From NCBI GenBank assembly GCA_947090765.1, contig OX352322.1, positions 2,189,501 through 2,253,500 on the forward strand: 64,000 nucleotides of DNA, read 5' to 3'. How positions within the stretch are numbered: position 1 is the first letter of the stretch; each line of letters starts with the position of its first letter. The notes beneath the pieces were generated by a model. That model was not told the DNA's origin. It saw nothing but the letters and a program-made list of their open reading frames with translations, and did no database searches. This document shows, in pieces, positions 32,460-40,937 of this stretch. The DNA is from Pseudomonas sp. MM223 (GTDB lineage Bacteria; Pseudomonadota; Gammaproteobacteria; Pseudomonadales; Pseudomonadaceae). Both the position numbers and the translations under genes were made by a program.

Positions 32460-34895
32460 GTGCCTCTGATGCTCAAGCCCTTGCACCGCCGTCGCGGTCC
32501 TCTTCACCACGCCCTGATGTCCTGCAGTGCCCTGGCCATGCTGGTCGGCCCGCTGCATGCGTGGGCCGCGACCACTGCCGAACAGGCCCAGATGCAGGCC
32601 CGCCAGGTTCAGCTCGACCTCCCTGCCCAGCCACTGGACCAGGCCCTGACCACCTTCGCCGACCAGGCCGGCCTGCACTTGCTGTACACCACAGGCGATG
32701 TCGCTGGCGTTGCCAGCCCGGCCTTGCACGGCAGCTACAGCGTAGAGCAGGCCCTGCAGCAGTTGCTGGCCGGCAGCGGCATGAGCTGGCACTTCAGCGA
32801 CGCCCGCACCGTGACCTTGCGCAAGGCCCAGGCTGCGCCACAGGCGGTCAACCTCAAGCCGATCGAAGTCAGCGTGGCCTCGCGCACCAGTACTGCCATC
32901 AGCGAAATCCCCGGCACCGTCTGGGTGGTCGACCAGCAGCAGCTGCGCGAGCAGATCGACAGCGGCGTCAGCCTGAAAGAAGCCATCGGCAAGCTGGTAC
33001 CCGGTCTCGACCTAGCACCGGAAGGGCGCACCAACTACGGCCAGAACATGCGCGGGCGCAACGTGCTGGTGATGATCGACGGGGTTAGCCAGAACAGCTC
33101 GCGCGGCCTGTCGCGCCAGTTCGACAGCATTTCGCCGTTCAACGTCGAGCGTGTCGAAGTGCTGTCTGGCGCCAGCGCCATCTACGGCGGCGGCGCCACT
33201 GGCGGTATCATCAACATCGTGACCAAGAAGGGCGAGCCCGGCCCGGCGCGCTTCGAAACCCAGCTTGGCGCCAGCAGCGGCTTCAACAACAGCGACGACC
33301 TGGCCACCCGCTTCGCCCAGTCGATCAGCGGCGGCAACGAGCGGGTCAACGCCAGGCTGGGTATCTCCGGTGAGCAGAACGAAGCCTTCTACGACGGCGC
33401 CGGCGACCAGATTTTCATCGACAACACCCAGACCGACCTGCAATACAACCGCACAATTGACGTGCTCGGCACCCTGGGCTTGCAACTGAACGACCAGCAG
33501 AGCCTCGACCTGTTGGCCCAGTACTACGATTCGGGTAACCACGGCAGCACGGGTATCTACTTCCCCAACCTCAATTACAACGCGCCATCCGACCTGGAAG
33601 ACGCCGAGCTGCGCAGCGGCTATTCGTCCGACCTGGAACCGCGTACCCGGCGCTTGTTGCTGAACGCCAATTACCACCACACCGACGTGCTGGGCCAGGA
33701 CTTCTACTTGCAGGCTTCGTACCGCAAGGAAGACGACAACTTCTACCCGTTCCCGTACTACAACCGCGCCACGCCTACCGGCTCGCGCGGGGTGTACTTT
33801 GCGGCCTCGCAGCAGAACTTCGAGGTCACCAGCCTCAAGGGCCTGTTCGCCAAGCAGTGGGACACGCTGAAGCTGACCTACGGCGTCGACCTTGACCGCG
33901 AGCGCTTCAATGCCGAGCAGACCACCTTCAATGCCCTGACCTCGTCCGAGTCGGGCGGGCTGGAGATGGAAAAGGACAGCAAGGCCGCGCGCTACCCCAG
34001 CTACCGGGTCGATGGTGTGTCGGTATACGCCCAGCTGGACTGGCATGCCACCGACAACCTGACGTTCTCTGGCGGCGCCCGTCGCCAGCAGATGGACGTG
34101 GACGTCAGCGACTTCAAAGGCGTGCCGGGCGGCAGCAACGATTACCAGGTCAACCTGTTCAATGCCGGCGCCATCTACGACTTCAAGAACGGCCACCAGG
34201 TGTGGACCAACTATGGCGAAGGTTTCGACCTGCCGGACCCTGCCAAGTACTACGGCAAGCCGGGCCTGAGCGTGGCCGACAACCCGCTGGCCGGCATCAA
34301 GAGCCGCCAGGTGGAGCTGGGCTGGCGCTATGCCGACCTGGACTGGGATGCCCAGGCGGCGTTGTACTACATCTGGTCGGACAAGATCATCAACGTCGAC
34401 TCGCAAACGCTGACCATCAACGTGGAAGAGCAGAAGAGCCGCGACTTCGGCTTTGAAGGTGCACTGACCCGGCACTTCCAGACGGGCTGGGAAGCGGGCG
34501 GTACCCTGCACCTGACCCGCTCCGAGGAAGAGGCTACCGACGGCGGCTGGAACAAGCGTGATGCCCGCTATGCATCCTTGTCCAAGGCCACTGCATTTGT
34601 TGGCTGGAAAGGCGATGGCCGCAGTGCGCGGCTGCAAGCCAACCATGCGTTCAGCCTGAAGGACGATGCCGACCACGAGATCGACGGCTACACCACCTTC
34701 GACCTGCTGGGCAGCCAGGACACCGGCTTCGGCACCTTCAGCGCCGGCATCCAGAACCTGCTGGACAAGCAGTACAGCACGGTCTGGGGGCAGCGTGCGA
34801 CGCTGTTCTATTCGCCGACCTACGGCCCGGCTTACCTGTATGACTACCAAGGGCGCGGGCGTACCTACACCCTGACCTGGAGCATGGCTTACTGA
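32460..34895 (+). CDS. iutA: TonB-dependent siderophore receptor with signalling domain (IutA/aerobactin type)
   Basis: An 811-residue receptor. After a signal peptide (LMSCSALAMLVGPLHAWAA) there is an STN signalling domain (about residues 48-125: FDLPAQPLDQAL-like QLDLPAQPLDQALTTFADQAG, LLYTTGDVAG, VEQALQQLLAGSG), a TonB box/plug (about 140-290, VEVLSGASAIYGGGATGGIINIVTKKGE) and the beta-barrel ending in TYTLTWSMAY. The STN domain and position after iutY indicate surface signalling to that sigma factor. The GTG at 32460 is favoured by AGGAAG upstream; a TTG at 32442 and ATG at 32469 are alternatives. Substrate aerobactin is by homology to the P. putida pair. Confidence 0.9.
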   Translation: MPLMLKPLHRRRGPLHHALMSCSALAMLVGPLHAWAATTAEQAQMQARQVQLDLPAQPLDQALTTFADQAGLHLLYTTGDVAGVASPALHGSYSVEQALQQLLAGSGMSWHFSDARTVTLRKAQAAPQAVNLKPIEVSVASRTSTAISEIPGTVWVVDQQQLREQIDSGVSLKEAIGKLVPGLDLAPEGRTNYGQNMRGRNVLVMIDGVSQNSSRGLSRQFDSISPFNVERVEVLSGASAIYGGGATGGIINIVTKKGEPGPARFETQLGASSGFNNSDDLATRFAQSISGGNERVNARLGISGEQNEAFYDGAGDQIFIDNTQTDLQYNRTIDVLGTLGLQLNDQQSLDLLAQYYDSGNHGSTGIYFPNLNYNAPSDLEDAELRSGYSSDLEPRTRRLLLNANYHHTDVLGQDFYLQASYRKEDDNFYPFPYYNRATPTGSRGVYFAASQQNFEVTSLKGLFAKQWDTLKLTYGVDLDRERFNAEQTTFNALTSSESGGLEMEKDSKAARYPSYRVDGVSVYAQLDWHATDNLTFSGGARRQQMDVDVSDFKGVPGGSNDYQVNLFNAGAIYDFKNGHQVWTNYGEGFDLPDPAKYYGKPGLSVADNPLAGIKSRQVELGWRYADLDWDAQAALYYIWSDKIINVDSQTLTINVEEQKSRDFGFEGALTRHFQTGWEAGGTLHLTRSEEEATDGGWNKRDARYASLSKATAFVGWKGDGRSARLQANHAFSLKDDADHEIDGYTTFDLLGSQDTGFGTFSAGIQNLLDKQYSTVWGQRATLFYSPTYGPAYLYDYQGRGRTYTLTWSMAY

Positions 34896-34903
34896 CAGTG
34901 GTC

Positions 34904-34933
34904 GCCTGAGCCGGCCCCTTCGCCGGCTCAGGC
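34904..34933. terminator. Bidirectional terminator between iutA and a LysR gene
   Basis: GCCTGAGCCGG-(8)-CCGGCTCAGGC is a perfect 11-base-pair hairpin between two convergent genes; its right arm includes the last codons and stop of the LysR gene. Confidence 0.75.
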
Positions 34934-35818
34934 AAACGCTGCCAGCAAATCCTGCGCAAACGCCTGCTGGGCCTCACCCTCCACCTGTGCCCGGTGCCGG
35001 GCCAGGGTAAACGGCACCCCAAAATCCAGCCCCGGGGCCAGCGCCCACAACATCCCCTCGGCCTCCCAGGCCTGTGCACAATGGCACGGCAGGTATCCAA
35101 TATGCCGCCCCGACAGAATGAACGTCAGCACGCTCTCGATCTGCTCCGCCACCGCCATGCTGCGCCGGCTCTGGAACGGCTCACCGCCTTTGAGAAACCG
35201 ATAGGGATGGCGCACCTGATCCATCTCCAGCAACTGCTCAAGCCCAACATCTGCCTCGCCGAACAGCACATGCCCCTTGCCGCAATACAGCCGTTGCCGT
35301 TCCTCGAACAAGGGCTGGTAATCAAAAGCCGCCTGGTTGCCGGAAAAGTAGCTGATGGCGTAGTCCAGCCGTTGCTCCAGCAGCAACCGCTCCAGTTCCG
35401 CCGGCGGGGCGCTGATCAGCTCCAGCTGCACCGATTCTTCTCGCCTGCGGAACGCCGCAATGGCCGCCGCCAGCTTCAGGCTCACGGCCTTGTCCTGGTT
35501 TTCTGCCATGCCGATGCGCACAGTGCCCAGCAGCCGCCCGGCAACGCCATTGGCCTGCTGGCGAAATTGCTCGATGTTCAGCAGCAGCCCCCGGGCGGCA
35601 TCCAGTAGCAACGTGCCTTTCTCCGTCAGGTGAAAACCGCCCTTGCCGCGGCTGCACAGGCGGTAGCCCAGGCGTGTTTCCAGCTGGGCCATGCGCTGGC
35701 TGATGGTGGGCTGGCTCAGGCCCAGCACGCCTTGTGCGGCGCTGAAGCCCCCGGCCTCGACTACAGTGACGAACAGCCGCAGCAGGTGCAGGTCGGGGTC
35801 GTGCACTTGTCCGAGCAT
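34928..35818 (-). CDS. LysR family transcriptional regulator
   Basis: A 296-residue LysR protein. The HTH is in HLLRLFVTVVEAGGFSAAQGVLGLSQPTISQRMAQLETRLGYRLCSR (about residues 9-55); the effector domain contains VRIGMAENQDKAVSLKLAAAIAAFRRRE and LILSGRHIGYLPCHCA-type sequence. Start at the ATG at 35818, since in-frame sequence further upstream is unlike the family and overlaps the divergent gene's leader. It is divergent from the polyamine-binding protein and agmatinase-like genes, with 102 bases between the start codons, so it most likely controls them. Confidence 0.87.
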   Translation of the reverse strand: MLGQVHDPDLHLLRLFVTVVEAGGFSAAQGVLGLSQPTISQRMAQLETRLGYRLCSRGKGGFHLTEKGTLLLDAARGLLLNIEQFRQQANGVAGRLLGTVRIGMAENQDKAVSLKLAAAIAAFRRREESVQLELISAPPAELERLLLEQRLDYAISYFSGNQAAFDYQPLFEERQRLYCGKGHVLFGEADVGLEQLLEMDQVRHPYRFLKGGEPFQSRRSMAVAEQIESVLTFILSGRHIGYLPCHCAQAWEAEGMLWALAPGLDFGVPFTLARHRAQVEGEAQQAFAQDLLAAFA

Positions 35819-35920
35819 TACATTGCTCCTGATGAATGTCAGCTTTGCAAACTTGCCATTCCTACAATGTAACCCGGCTGGCATGCTCGCGGCATCCACC
35901 CATTTGCCGAGGTGTCCGTC

Positions 35921-37000
35921 ATGCGTCGATCGTTGTGCCTGTTGTCCCTTGTCCTGGCCTTGCCGCTGCAGGCCGAAGAAAAGGTCGTCAACCTCTACAG
36001 TTGGGCTGACTACGTCGCCCCGCAAACCCTACAGCGCTTCGAACAGGAAACCGGCTACAAGGTGCGCTACGACACCTTCGACACCACCGAGGTGCTGGAA
36101 ACCAAGCTGCTCACCGGTGGTAGCGGCTACGACGTGGTGGTGCCGTCATCTACCGTGCTGGCCCGGGCGCTCAAGGCCAACGCCTTGCAACCGCTCGATC
36201 CCCAGGCCATGCCCGGCTACAGCAACCTCGACAAGGACCTGCTGGCCAAGCTCGCCGAGGCCGACCCCGGCAACCGCCATGCCATACCCTACACCTGGGG
36301 TACGCTGGGCCTTGGGGTGAATGTGGAGGCCGTGCGCCAGCGCCTGGGTGACGTGCCGCTGGACAGCCTCGACTTGCTGTTCAAGCCCGAATACGCCAGC
36401 CGCCTGAAGGACTGTGGCATTGCCATGCCCGATTCACCGCAGGAGGTGATCGGTGTGGCCCTGAACTACCTGGGCAAGGACCCTTACAGCCAGGACAAAG
36501 AGGATCTGGCCGCCGCACAGAAACTGCTGAGCCAGCTGCAACCCTCGATCAGCTACGTCGCCAACGGCCGGCAGATCAGCGACCTGGCCAACGGCAGTGT
36601 GTGCCTGGCGCTGACCTACAACGGCGATGCCGCGATGGCCGCCGACCAGGCGCGGCGCGCCGGCAAGCCGTTCGAACTGATCTACCGCATCCCGCGTGAA
36701 GGCACGCTGGTGTGGCAGGACAACCTGGTCATCCCCAAGGATGCCCCGCACCCTGAGGCAGCACGGGCGTTCATCGCCTTCATGCTCAAGCCCGAATCAG
36801 TGGCTGCGCTGACCAACACACTGTTCTTTGCCAACGCCAACCAGGCCGCCACGCCGTTGGTGGACGAGGCGGTGCGCAACGACCCGGACATTTACCCGCC
36901 CGCCGAGGTGCGCCAGCGCCTGTTCGCCGACCGCAGCATGGCCCTGGCCGACCTGCGCCAGCGCAACCGCCTGTGGACGGCCTTCCGCAGCCGTCAGTGA
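35921..37000 (+). CDS. Periplasmic polyamine-binding protein (PotF/PotD-like), orphan
   Basis: A 359-residue solute-binding protein. The signal peptide is RRSLCLLSLVLALPLQAEE. The mature N-terminus KVVNLYSWADYVAPQTLQRFEQETGYKVRYDTFDTTEVLETKLLTGGSGYDVVVPSS is that of the spermidine/putrescine-binding family, and IPYTWGTLGLGVN and GDAAMAADQA are further marks. No permease or ATPase genes lie nearby, so it works with another transporter or as a sensor. A GAGGTG site precedes the ATG. The agmatinase-like gene follows after 25 bases, suggesting one operon under the divergent LysR. Confidence 0.9.
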   Translation: MRRSLCLLSLVLALPLQAEEKVVNLYSWADYVAPQTLQRFEQETGYKVRYDTFDTTEVLETKLLTGGSGYDVVVPSSTVLARALKANALQPLDPQAMPGYSNLDKDLLAKLAEADPGNRHAIPYTWGTLGLGVNVEAVRQRLGDVPLDSLDLLFKPEYASRLKDCGIAMPDSPQEVIGVALNYLGKDPYSQDKEDLAAAQKLLSQLQPSISYVANGRQISDLANGSVCLALTYNGDAAMAADQARRAGKPFELIYRIPREGTLVWQDNLVIPKDAPHPEAARAFIAFMLKPESVAALTNTLFFANANQAATPLVDEAVRNDPDIYPPAEVRQRLFADRSMALADLRQRNRLWTAFRSRQ

Positions 37001-37025
37001 CTGATAACAACCAAGGAGCCCGACC

Positions 37026-37991
37026 GTGGAGCAAGCCGCAAGCAACGACCAGGCAATGACCCGTGACAGCCTGTATGGCACTGCCGCAGAAAGTACCTAC
37101 GCCGGCATTACCAGTTTCTCCCGCCGCCGCTACAGCCGCGACTTGCGCGGTGTGGATGTGGTCGTCAGCGGTGTGCCGTTCGACACCGCCACCAGCAACC
37201 GCCCCGGTGCGCGTTTCGGCCCGCGGGCCATCCGCGCCGCTTCGGTGCAGCAGGCCTGGGCCCGGCACTGGCCGTGGGCGTTCGACCCGTTCGACCACCT
37301 GGCCGTGATCGACTATGGCGACTGCGCTTTCGACAGCGGCACACCGCAGTCGGTGCCGGACAGCATCGAGGCCCATGCTGCCCATATCCTGGAGGCAGGC
37401 TGCGCCATGCTTACCCTCGGTGGCGACCACTTCATCAGCTACCCGCTGCTCAAGGCCCACGCCCGCCGCCATGGCCCGCTGGCGCTGATCCACTTCGATG
37501 CCCACAGCGACACCTGGCCGGACGAGGAGGGCAAGCGTATCGACCATGGCACCATGTTCTGGCACGCCGCCCGTGAGGGCCTGGTGGACCCTGCCTGCTC
37601 GGTGCAGATCGGCCTGCGCACTACCAACGATGACAGCCAGGGTTTTGCCATCCTTGATGCCCGACAGGTGCATCGCCAGGGTACCGAAGCGGTGATTGCA
37701 GCAATTCGCCAGCGTGTGGGCGAGCGGCCGGTGTACCTGACCTTCGATATCGACTGCCTCGACCCGGCCTATGCGCCTGGCACAGGTACGCCGGTATGTG
37801 GCGGGTTGACCACGGTGCAGGCGCTGGAGATTCTGGGTGGGCTGCGGGGGATTAACCTGGTGGGCATGGACCTGGTGGAGGTGGCGCCGGCTTATGACCA
37901 TGCCGATATCACAGCGCTTGCGGGGGCGACGCTGGCGATGGAGATGCTGTGCCTGTACGCGGCGCGGCATAAGGTGGATAAGGACCAGTAA
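37026..37991 (+). CDS. Agmatinase/guanidino-acid ureohydrolase
   Basis: A 321-residue manganese ureohydrolase. The metal ligands are all visible: His in TLGGDHFISYP, Asp/His/Asp in LIHFDAHSDTW, and Asp/Asp in LTFDIDCLDPAYAPGTGTPVCGGLT. SpeB-type agmatinases split agmatine into putrescine and urea; guanidinobutyrase and guanidinopropionase are alternatives from the same family, and Pseudomonas has several paralogues, so the substrate is not certain. The GTG at 37026 is supported by AAGGAG eight bases before it. Upstream lies a polyamine-binding protein, which supports a polyamine-related substrate. A REP pair follows. Confidence 0.88.
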   Translation: MEQAASNDQAMTRDSLYGTAAESTYAGITSFSRRRYSRDLRGVDVVVSGVPFDTATSNRPGARFGPRAIRAASVQQAWARHWPWAFDPFDHLAVIDYGDCAFDSGTPQSVPDSIEAHAAHILEAGCAMLTLGGDHFISYPLLKAHARRHGPLALIHFDAHSDTWPDEEGKRIDHGTMFWHAAREGLVDPACSVQIGLRTTNDDSQGFAILDARQVHRQGTEAVIAAIRQRVGERPVYLTFDIDCLDPAYAPGTGTPVCGGLTTVQALEILGGLRGINLVGMDLVEVAPAYDHADITALAGATLAMEMLCLYAARHKVDKDQ

Positions 37992-37993
37992 GT

Positions 37994-38084
37994 GGGGCCG
38001 CTTTGCGGCCATTCGCAGCACAAGGCTGCTCCTACAGGGGAATGCATACGCCTGTAGGAGCAGCCTTGTGCTGCGAATGGGCGC
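37994..38084. repeat. REPIN after the agmatinase-like gene
   Basis: ATTCGCAGCACAAGGCTGCTC.. (from 38011) pairs with CCTGTAGGAGCAGCC..GCTGCGAAT (to 38078), with 28-base perfect arms and a 12-base spacer; the left end carries the extra GGGGCCGCTTTGCGGCC REP head. Confidence 0.88.
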
Positions 38085-38197
38085 ATACTGAAACATCAGG
38101 AATCAACTCTGTCCGCATTCACACTTTTGCAGCGAACCCCTCGCGCCTTAGGCTATCAAACCCACCAGGCGCGGCATTTTCGTACAGGAGGTGAAGC

Positions 38198-38515
38198 ATG
38201 ACCCCGACATTGCCCATCCTGGCCCTCGGCCTGGCCTTGTGCATGCCCGCGCACGCAGCCCCACAGCAGCCCTTGCAGCTTGCCGCCGGCAACAACAACC
38301 CCTACAACAGCCCGATCCAGCGCGCCAACCCCAACAGCCGCCAGGGCAGCATGCCGGCCACGCCCCCTGTGCGCGGCCCGTCTACCGACCCGTACCAGCG
38401 CACGCCCAGCCTGGACAACCGCGGCATCGGCAACGGCGACAACCTGCGTAGGCAGCAACAAACCCCGAACCTGGAACCGACCCGGCCACCTCGCGACAGC
38501 ACGCGTGCGCCGTGA
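38198..38515 (+). CDS. Small secreted Pro/Asn-rich protein
   Basis: A 105-residue protein with a signal peptide (LPILALGLALCMPAHAA, cut near residue 21) followed by a low-complexity, disordered mature part rich in Asn, Pro, Gln and Arg (NNNPYNSPIQRANPNSRQG.., ending PPRDSTRAP). I do not recognise a family. CAGGAGGTG precedes the ATG. It is 22 bases upstream of the sugar dehydrogenase gene in the same direction and may be co-transcribed with it. Function unknown. Confidence 0.7.
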   Translation: MTPTLPILALGLALCMPAHAAPQQPLQLAAGNNNPYNSPIQRANPNSRQGSMPATPPVRGPSTDPYQRTPSLDNRGIGNGDNLRRQQQTPNLEPTRPPRDSTRAP

Positions 38516-38537
38516 GCCCATATGAAAGGAATTCTGC

Positions 38538-39689
38538 ATGCCTAGAGCAACCTGGCTAACCACCCTGGCTGCCGCCGCACTCATGCCCCTGTTGGCGCAG
38601 GCGGCGGCAGAGCAACAGTTTCGCAGCGAAGAGGGCACGTTGACCGTCAGCACCGTGGCCGACGGCCTGCGCAACCCCTGGGCGCTAGCGTTTCTGCCGG
38701 GCGGCAAGGACATGCTGGTAACCGAGCGCGCCGGCAACCTGCGGCTGGTCAACGCTGAAGGCAAGGTGGGCCCGCCGATCAGCGGCGTACCCAAGGTCTG
38801 GGCCGAGGGGCAGGGTGGCCTGCTGGATGTGGTGCTGTCGCCGGCGTTCTACAAGGACCGCACCGTGTACCTGTCCTACGCCGAGGAGGGCAGTGACGGC
38901 AAGGCCGGTACCGCCGTCGGCCGTGGCCAGCTGTCCGAAGACCGCGCCCGGCTGGAAAACTTCAGCGTGATCTTCCGCCAACAGCCCAAGCTGTCGGTGG
39001 GTAACCACTTCGGCTCGCGCCTGGTATTCGACCGCGACGGCTACCTGTTCATTGCCTTGGGCGAGAACAACCAGCGCGCCACTGCCCAGGACCTGGACAA
39101 GCTGCAAGGCAAGATCGTGCGCATCCTGCCGGATGGCGAAGTACCCAAGGACAACCCCTTCGTTGGCAAGGATAACGTGCGGCCTGAGATTTGGTCGTTT
39201 GGCCACCGCAACCAGCAAGGCGCCGCGCTCAACCCCTGGACCGGCAAGCTGTGGACCCACGAGCATGGCCCGCGCGGCGGCGACGAAATCAACATCCCCG
39301 AGCCCGGCAAGAACTACGGCTGGCCGATTGCGACCCACGGTATCAACTACTCGCTGCTGCCGATCCCCGAGGCCAAGGGCAAGCATGTGGACGGCATGGT
39401 CGACCCGCACCACGTGTGGGAAAAGTCACCCGGCATCAGCGGCATGGCGTTCTACGACAGCCCCACATTCAAGGCCTGGGACCACAACCTGTTCATTGGT
39501 GCGCTGGCGACACAGGAGCTGATCCGCTTGCAACTGAAGGGGGACAAGGTGGTGCATGAAGAGCGCTTGCTGGGTGACTTGAAGGCGCGTATCCGCGATG
39601 TGCGGTTGGGGCCGGATGGGTACATCTATGTGCTGACCGATGACAAGGATGGCGCATTGCTGAAGGTAGGCCTAGGCGACGAAGCCTGA
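38538..39689 (+). CDS. PQQ-dependent sugar dehydrogenase (soluble aldose sugar dehydrogenase type)
   Basis: A 383-residue periplasmic beta-propeller enzyme of the YliI/Asd family. The signal peptide is RATWLTTLAAAALMPLLAQAAA. Characteristic stretches are VADGLRNPWALAFLPGGKDMLVTERAGNLRLV, GNHFGSRLVFDRDGYLFIALGE, IWSFGHRNQQGAALNPWTGKLWTHEHGPRGGDEIN and VRLGPDGYIYVLTDD, which hold the PQQ- and calcium-binding loops and the catalytic His (LSVGNHFGSR). It oxidises aldoses with PQQ as cofactor. AAAGGAA precedes the start. Confidence 0.9.
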   Translation: MPRATWLTTLAAAALMPLLAQAAAEQQFRSEEGTLTVSTVADGLRNPWALAFLPGGKDMLVTERAGNLRLVNAEGKVGPPISGVPKVWAEGQGGLLDVVLSPAFYKDRTVYLSYAEEGSDGKAGTAVGRGQLSEDRARLENFSVIFRQQPKLSVGNHFGSRLVFDRDGYLFIALGENNQRATAQDLDKLQGKIVRILPDGEVPKDNPFVGKDNVRPEIWSFGHRNQQGAALNPWTGKLWTHEHGPRGGDEINIPEPGKNYGWPIATHGINYSLLPIPEAKGKHVDGMVDPHHVWEKSPGISGMAFYDSPTFKAWDHNLFIGALATQELIRLQLKGDKVVHEERLLGDLKARIRDVRLGPDGYIYVLTDDKDGALLKVGLGDEA

Positions 39690-39726
39690 CAAGGCCGCTC
39701 CGACAGGGCATGTGTAGAATGCGGGC

Positions 39727-40835
39727 ATGGCCACTACTCCCCAATCCCTCTATCAGCAAGCCCTTACCCGCCAGGGCTACGTCGCCGACCCTGCCCAGGC
39801 CCAAGCCGTCGATGCCTTGCAGGCTTGCTTCCAATCCGTCGAACAGGGCCGCCTCACGCAGGGCATCTACCTCTGGGGCCCGGTCGGCCGGGGCAAGACC
39901 TGGCTGATGGACCAGTTCCACCGCTGCCTGGGCATTCCTAGCCGGCGTCAGCACTTCCACCACTTCATGGCCTGGGTCCACCAGCGCCTGTTCCAGCTCA
40001 ATGGCACCGCCGACCCGCTGCTGGCGTTGGCCCGGGAACTGGCCGGGCAGATTCGCGTGCTGTGCTTCGACGAACTGTTCGTCAACGACATTGGCGACGC
40101 GATCATCCTCGGCCGCTTGTTCCAGGTACTGTTCGATCAGGGCGTGGTGATTGTCGCCACCTCCAATCAGCCACCCGAGCAGGCTCTACCGCGATGGCTT
40201 CAACCGCGAGCGGTTCCTGCCGGCCATCGCCGCGATCCAGCGGCACATGCAGGTACTGCCGGTGACGGGCGAGCAGGACCATCGCCTGCACCCCGGTGCA
40301 CAGCGGCAACGCTACTGGGTGGCAGAGGCAGGCCAGCCCAGCCAGCTGGGCGAGGTGTTTCGCCAGCTCAGCCCGGACGCTGCTGGCAACGTTAAGCCCT
40401 TGGCCATCGGCGCCAGGCAGGTGCAGGTCGTGCGGTGCAGCGAGCAGGCTATCTGGTGCCGCTTCAGCGACCTGTGCGAACAACCGCTGGCAGCCATGGA
40501 ATTCATGGCGCTTTGCGACCGTTTTCCGGCCATCCTGGTGTCAGGTATTCCTGCGTTGGGCGGTCAGCAGCAGGCCGGCCGCATTGCGCGTGGCACTGAA
40601 GATGGTGCGGCGCGGGTGGTAGCGGGCGACCGTGAGCTGCCGGCGCTGTCACCCAAGGACGATGCGGTACGCCGCTTCATCGCCTTGGTCGACGAGTGTT
40701 ACGACCGCCGGGTGGCGCTTTACGTGGAGGCCGAGGTGCCGCTGGAAGAGCCTGTATACGCAGGGGTATCTGGCATTCCCGTACCAGCGGACCTTGAGCC
40801 GGTTGCGGGAGATGCAGTTGCAGCGGTTTGGCTGA
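39727..40835 (+). pseudogene. zapE: Cell division protein ZapE (AFG1-like ATPase), broken by two one-base frameshifts
   Basis: The first frame gives the family N-terminus with Walker A LWGPVGRGKTWLMD and Walker B VLCFDELFVNDIGDA, through TSNQPPEQ. There one extra base at about 40183 breaks the frame: the homologous continuation LYRDGFNRERFLPAIAAIQ is read from 40184. This second frame runs to EVPLEE, where another extra base at about 40757 breaks it again; the continuation LYTQGYLAFPYQRTLSRLREMQ ends at the TGA at 40833. Removing both extra bases gives 369 codons, normal for ZapE. ZapE is a membrane-associated ATPase working at the division ring. Two independent insertions in one conserved gene point to poor sequence quality here or real inactivation. 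Confidence 0.85.
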
Positions 40836-40843
40836 AGATTGCA

Positions 40844-40935
40844 GGGGGCCGCTTTGCGGCCCATCGCGACGCTTAAACCTGCAAATTACTTGTGGGAGCG
40901 GCCTTGTGTCGCGATAGGGGCGCAAAACGCCCCCG
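40844..40935. repeat. REP-like pair after zapE
   Basis: Left element GGGGGCCGCTTTGCGGCC/CATCGCGACGC and right element TTGTGGGAGCGGCCTTGTG/TCGCGATAGGGGCG in inverted orientation, partly degenerate. It separates convergent zapE and the alpha/beta-hydrolase gene. Confidence 0.75.
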
Positions 40936-40937
40936 TT

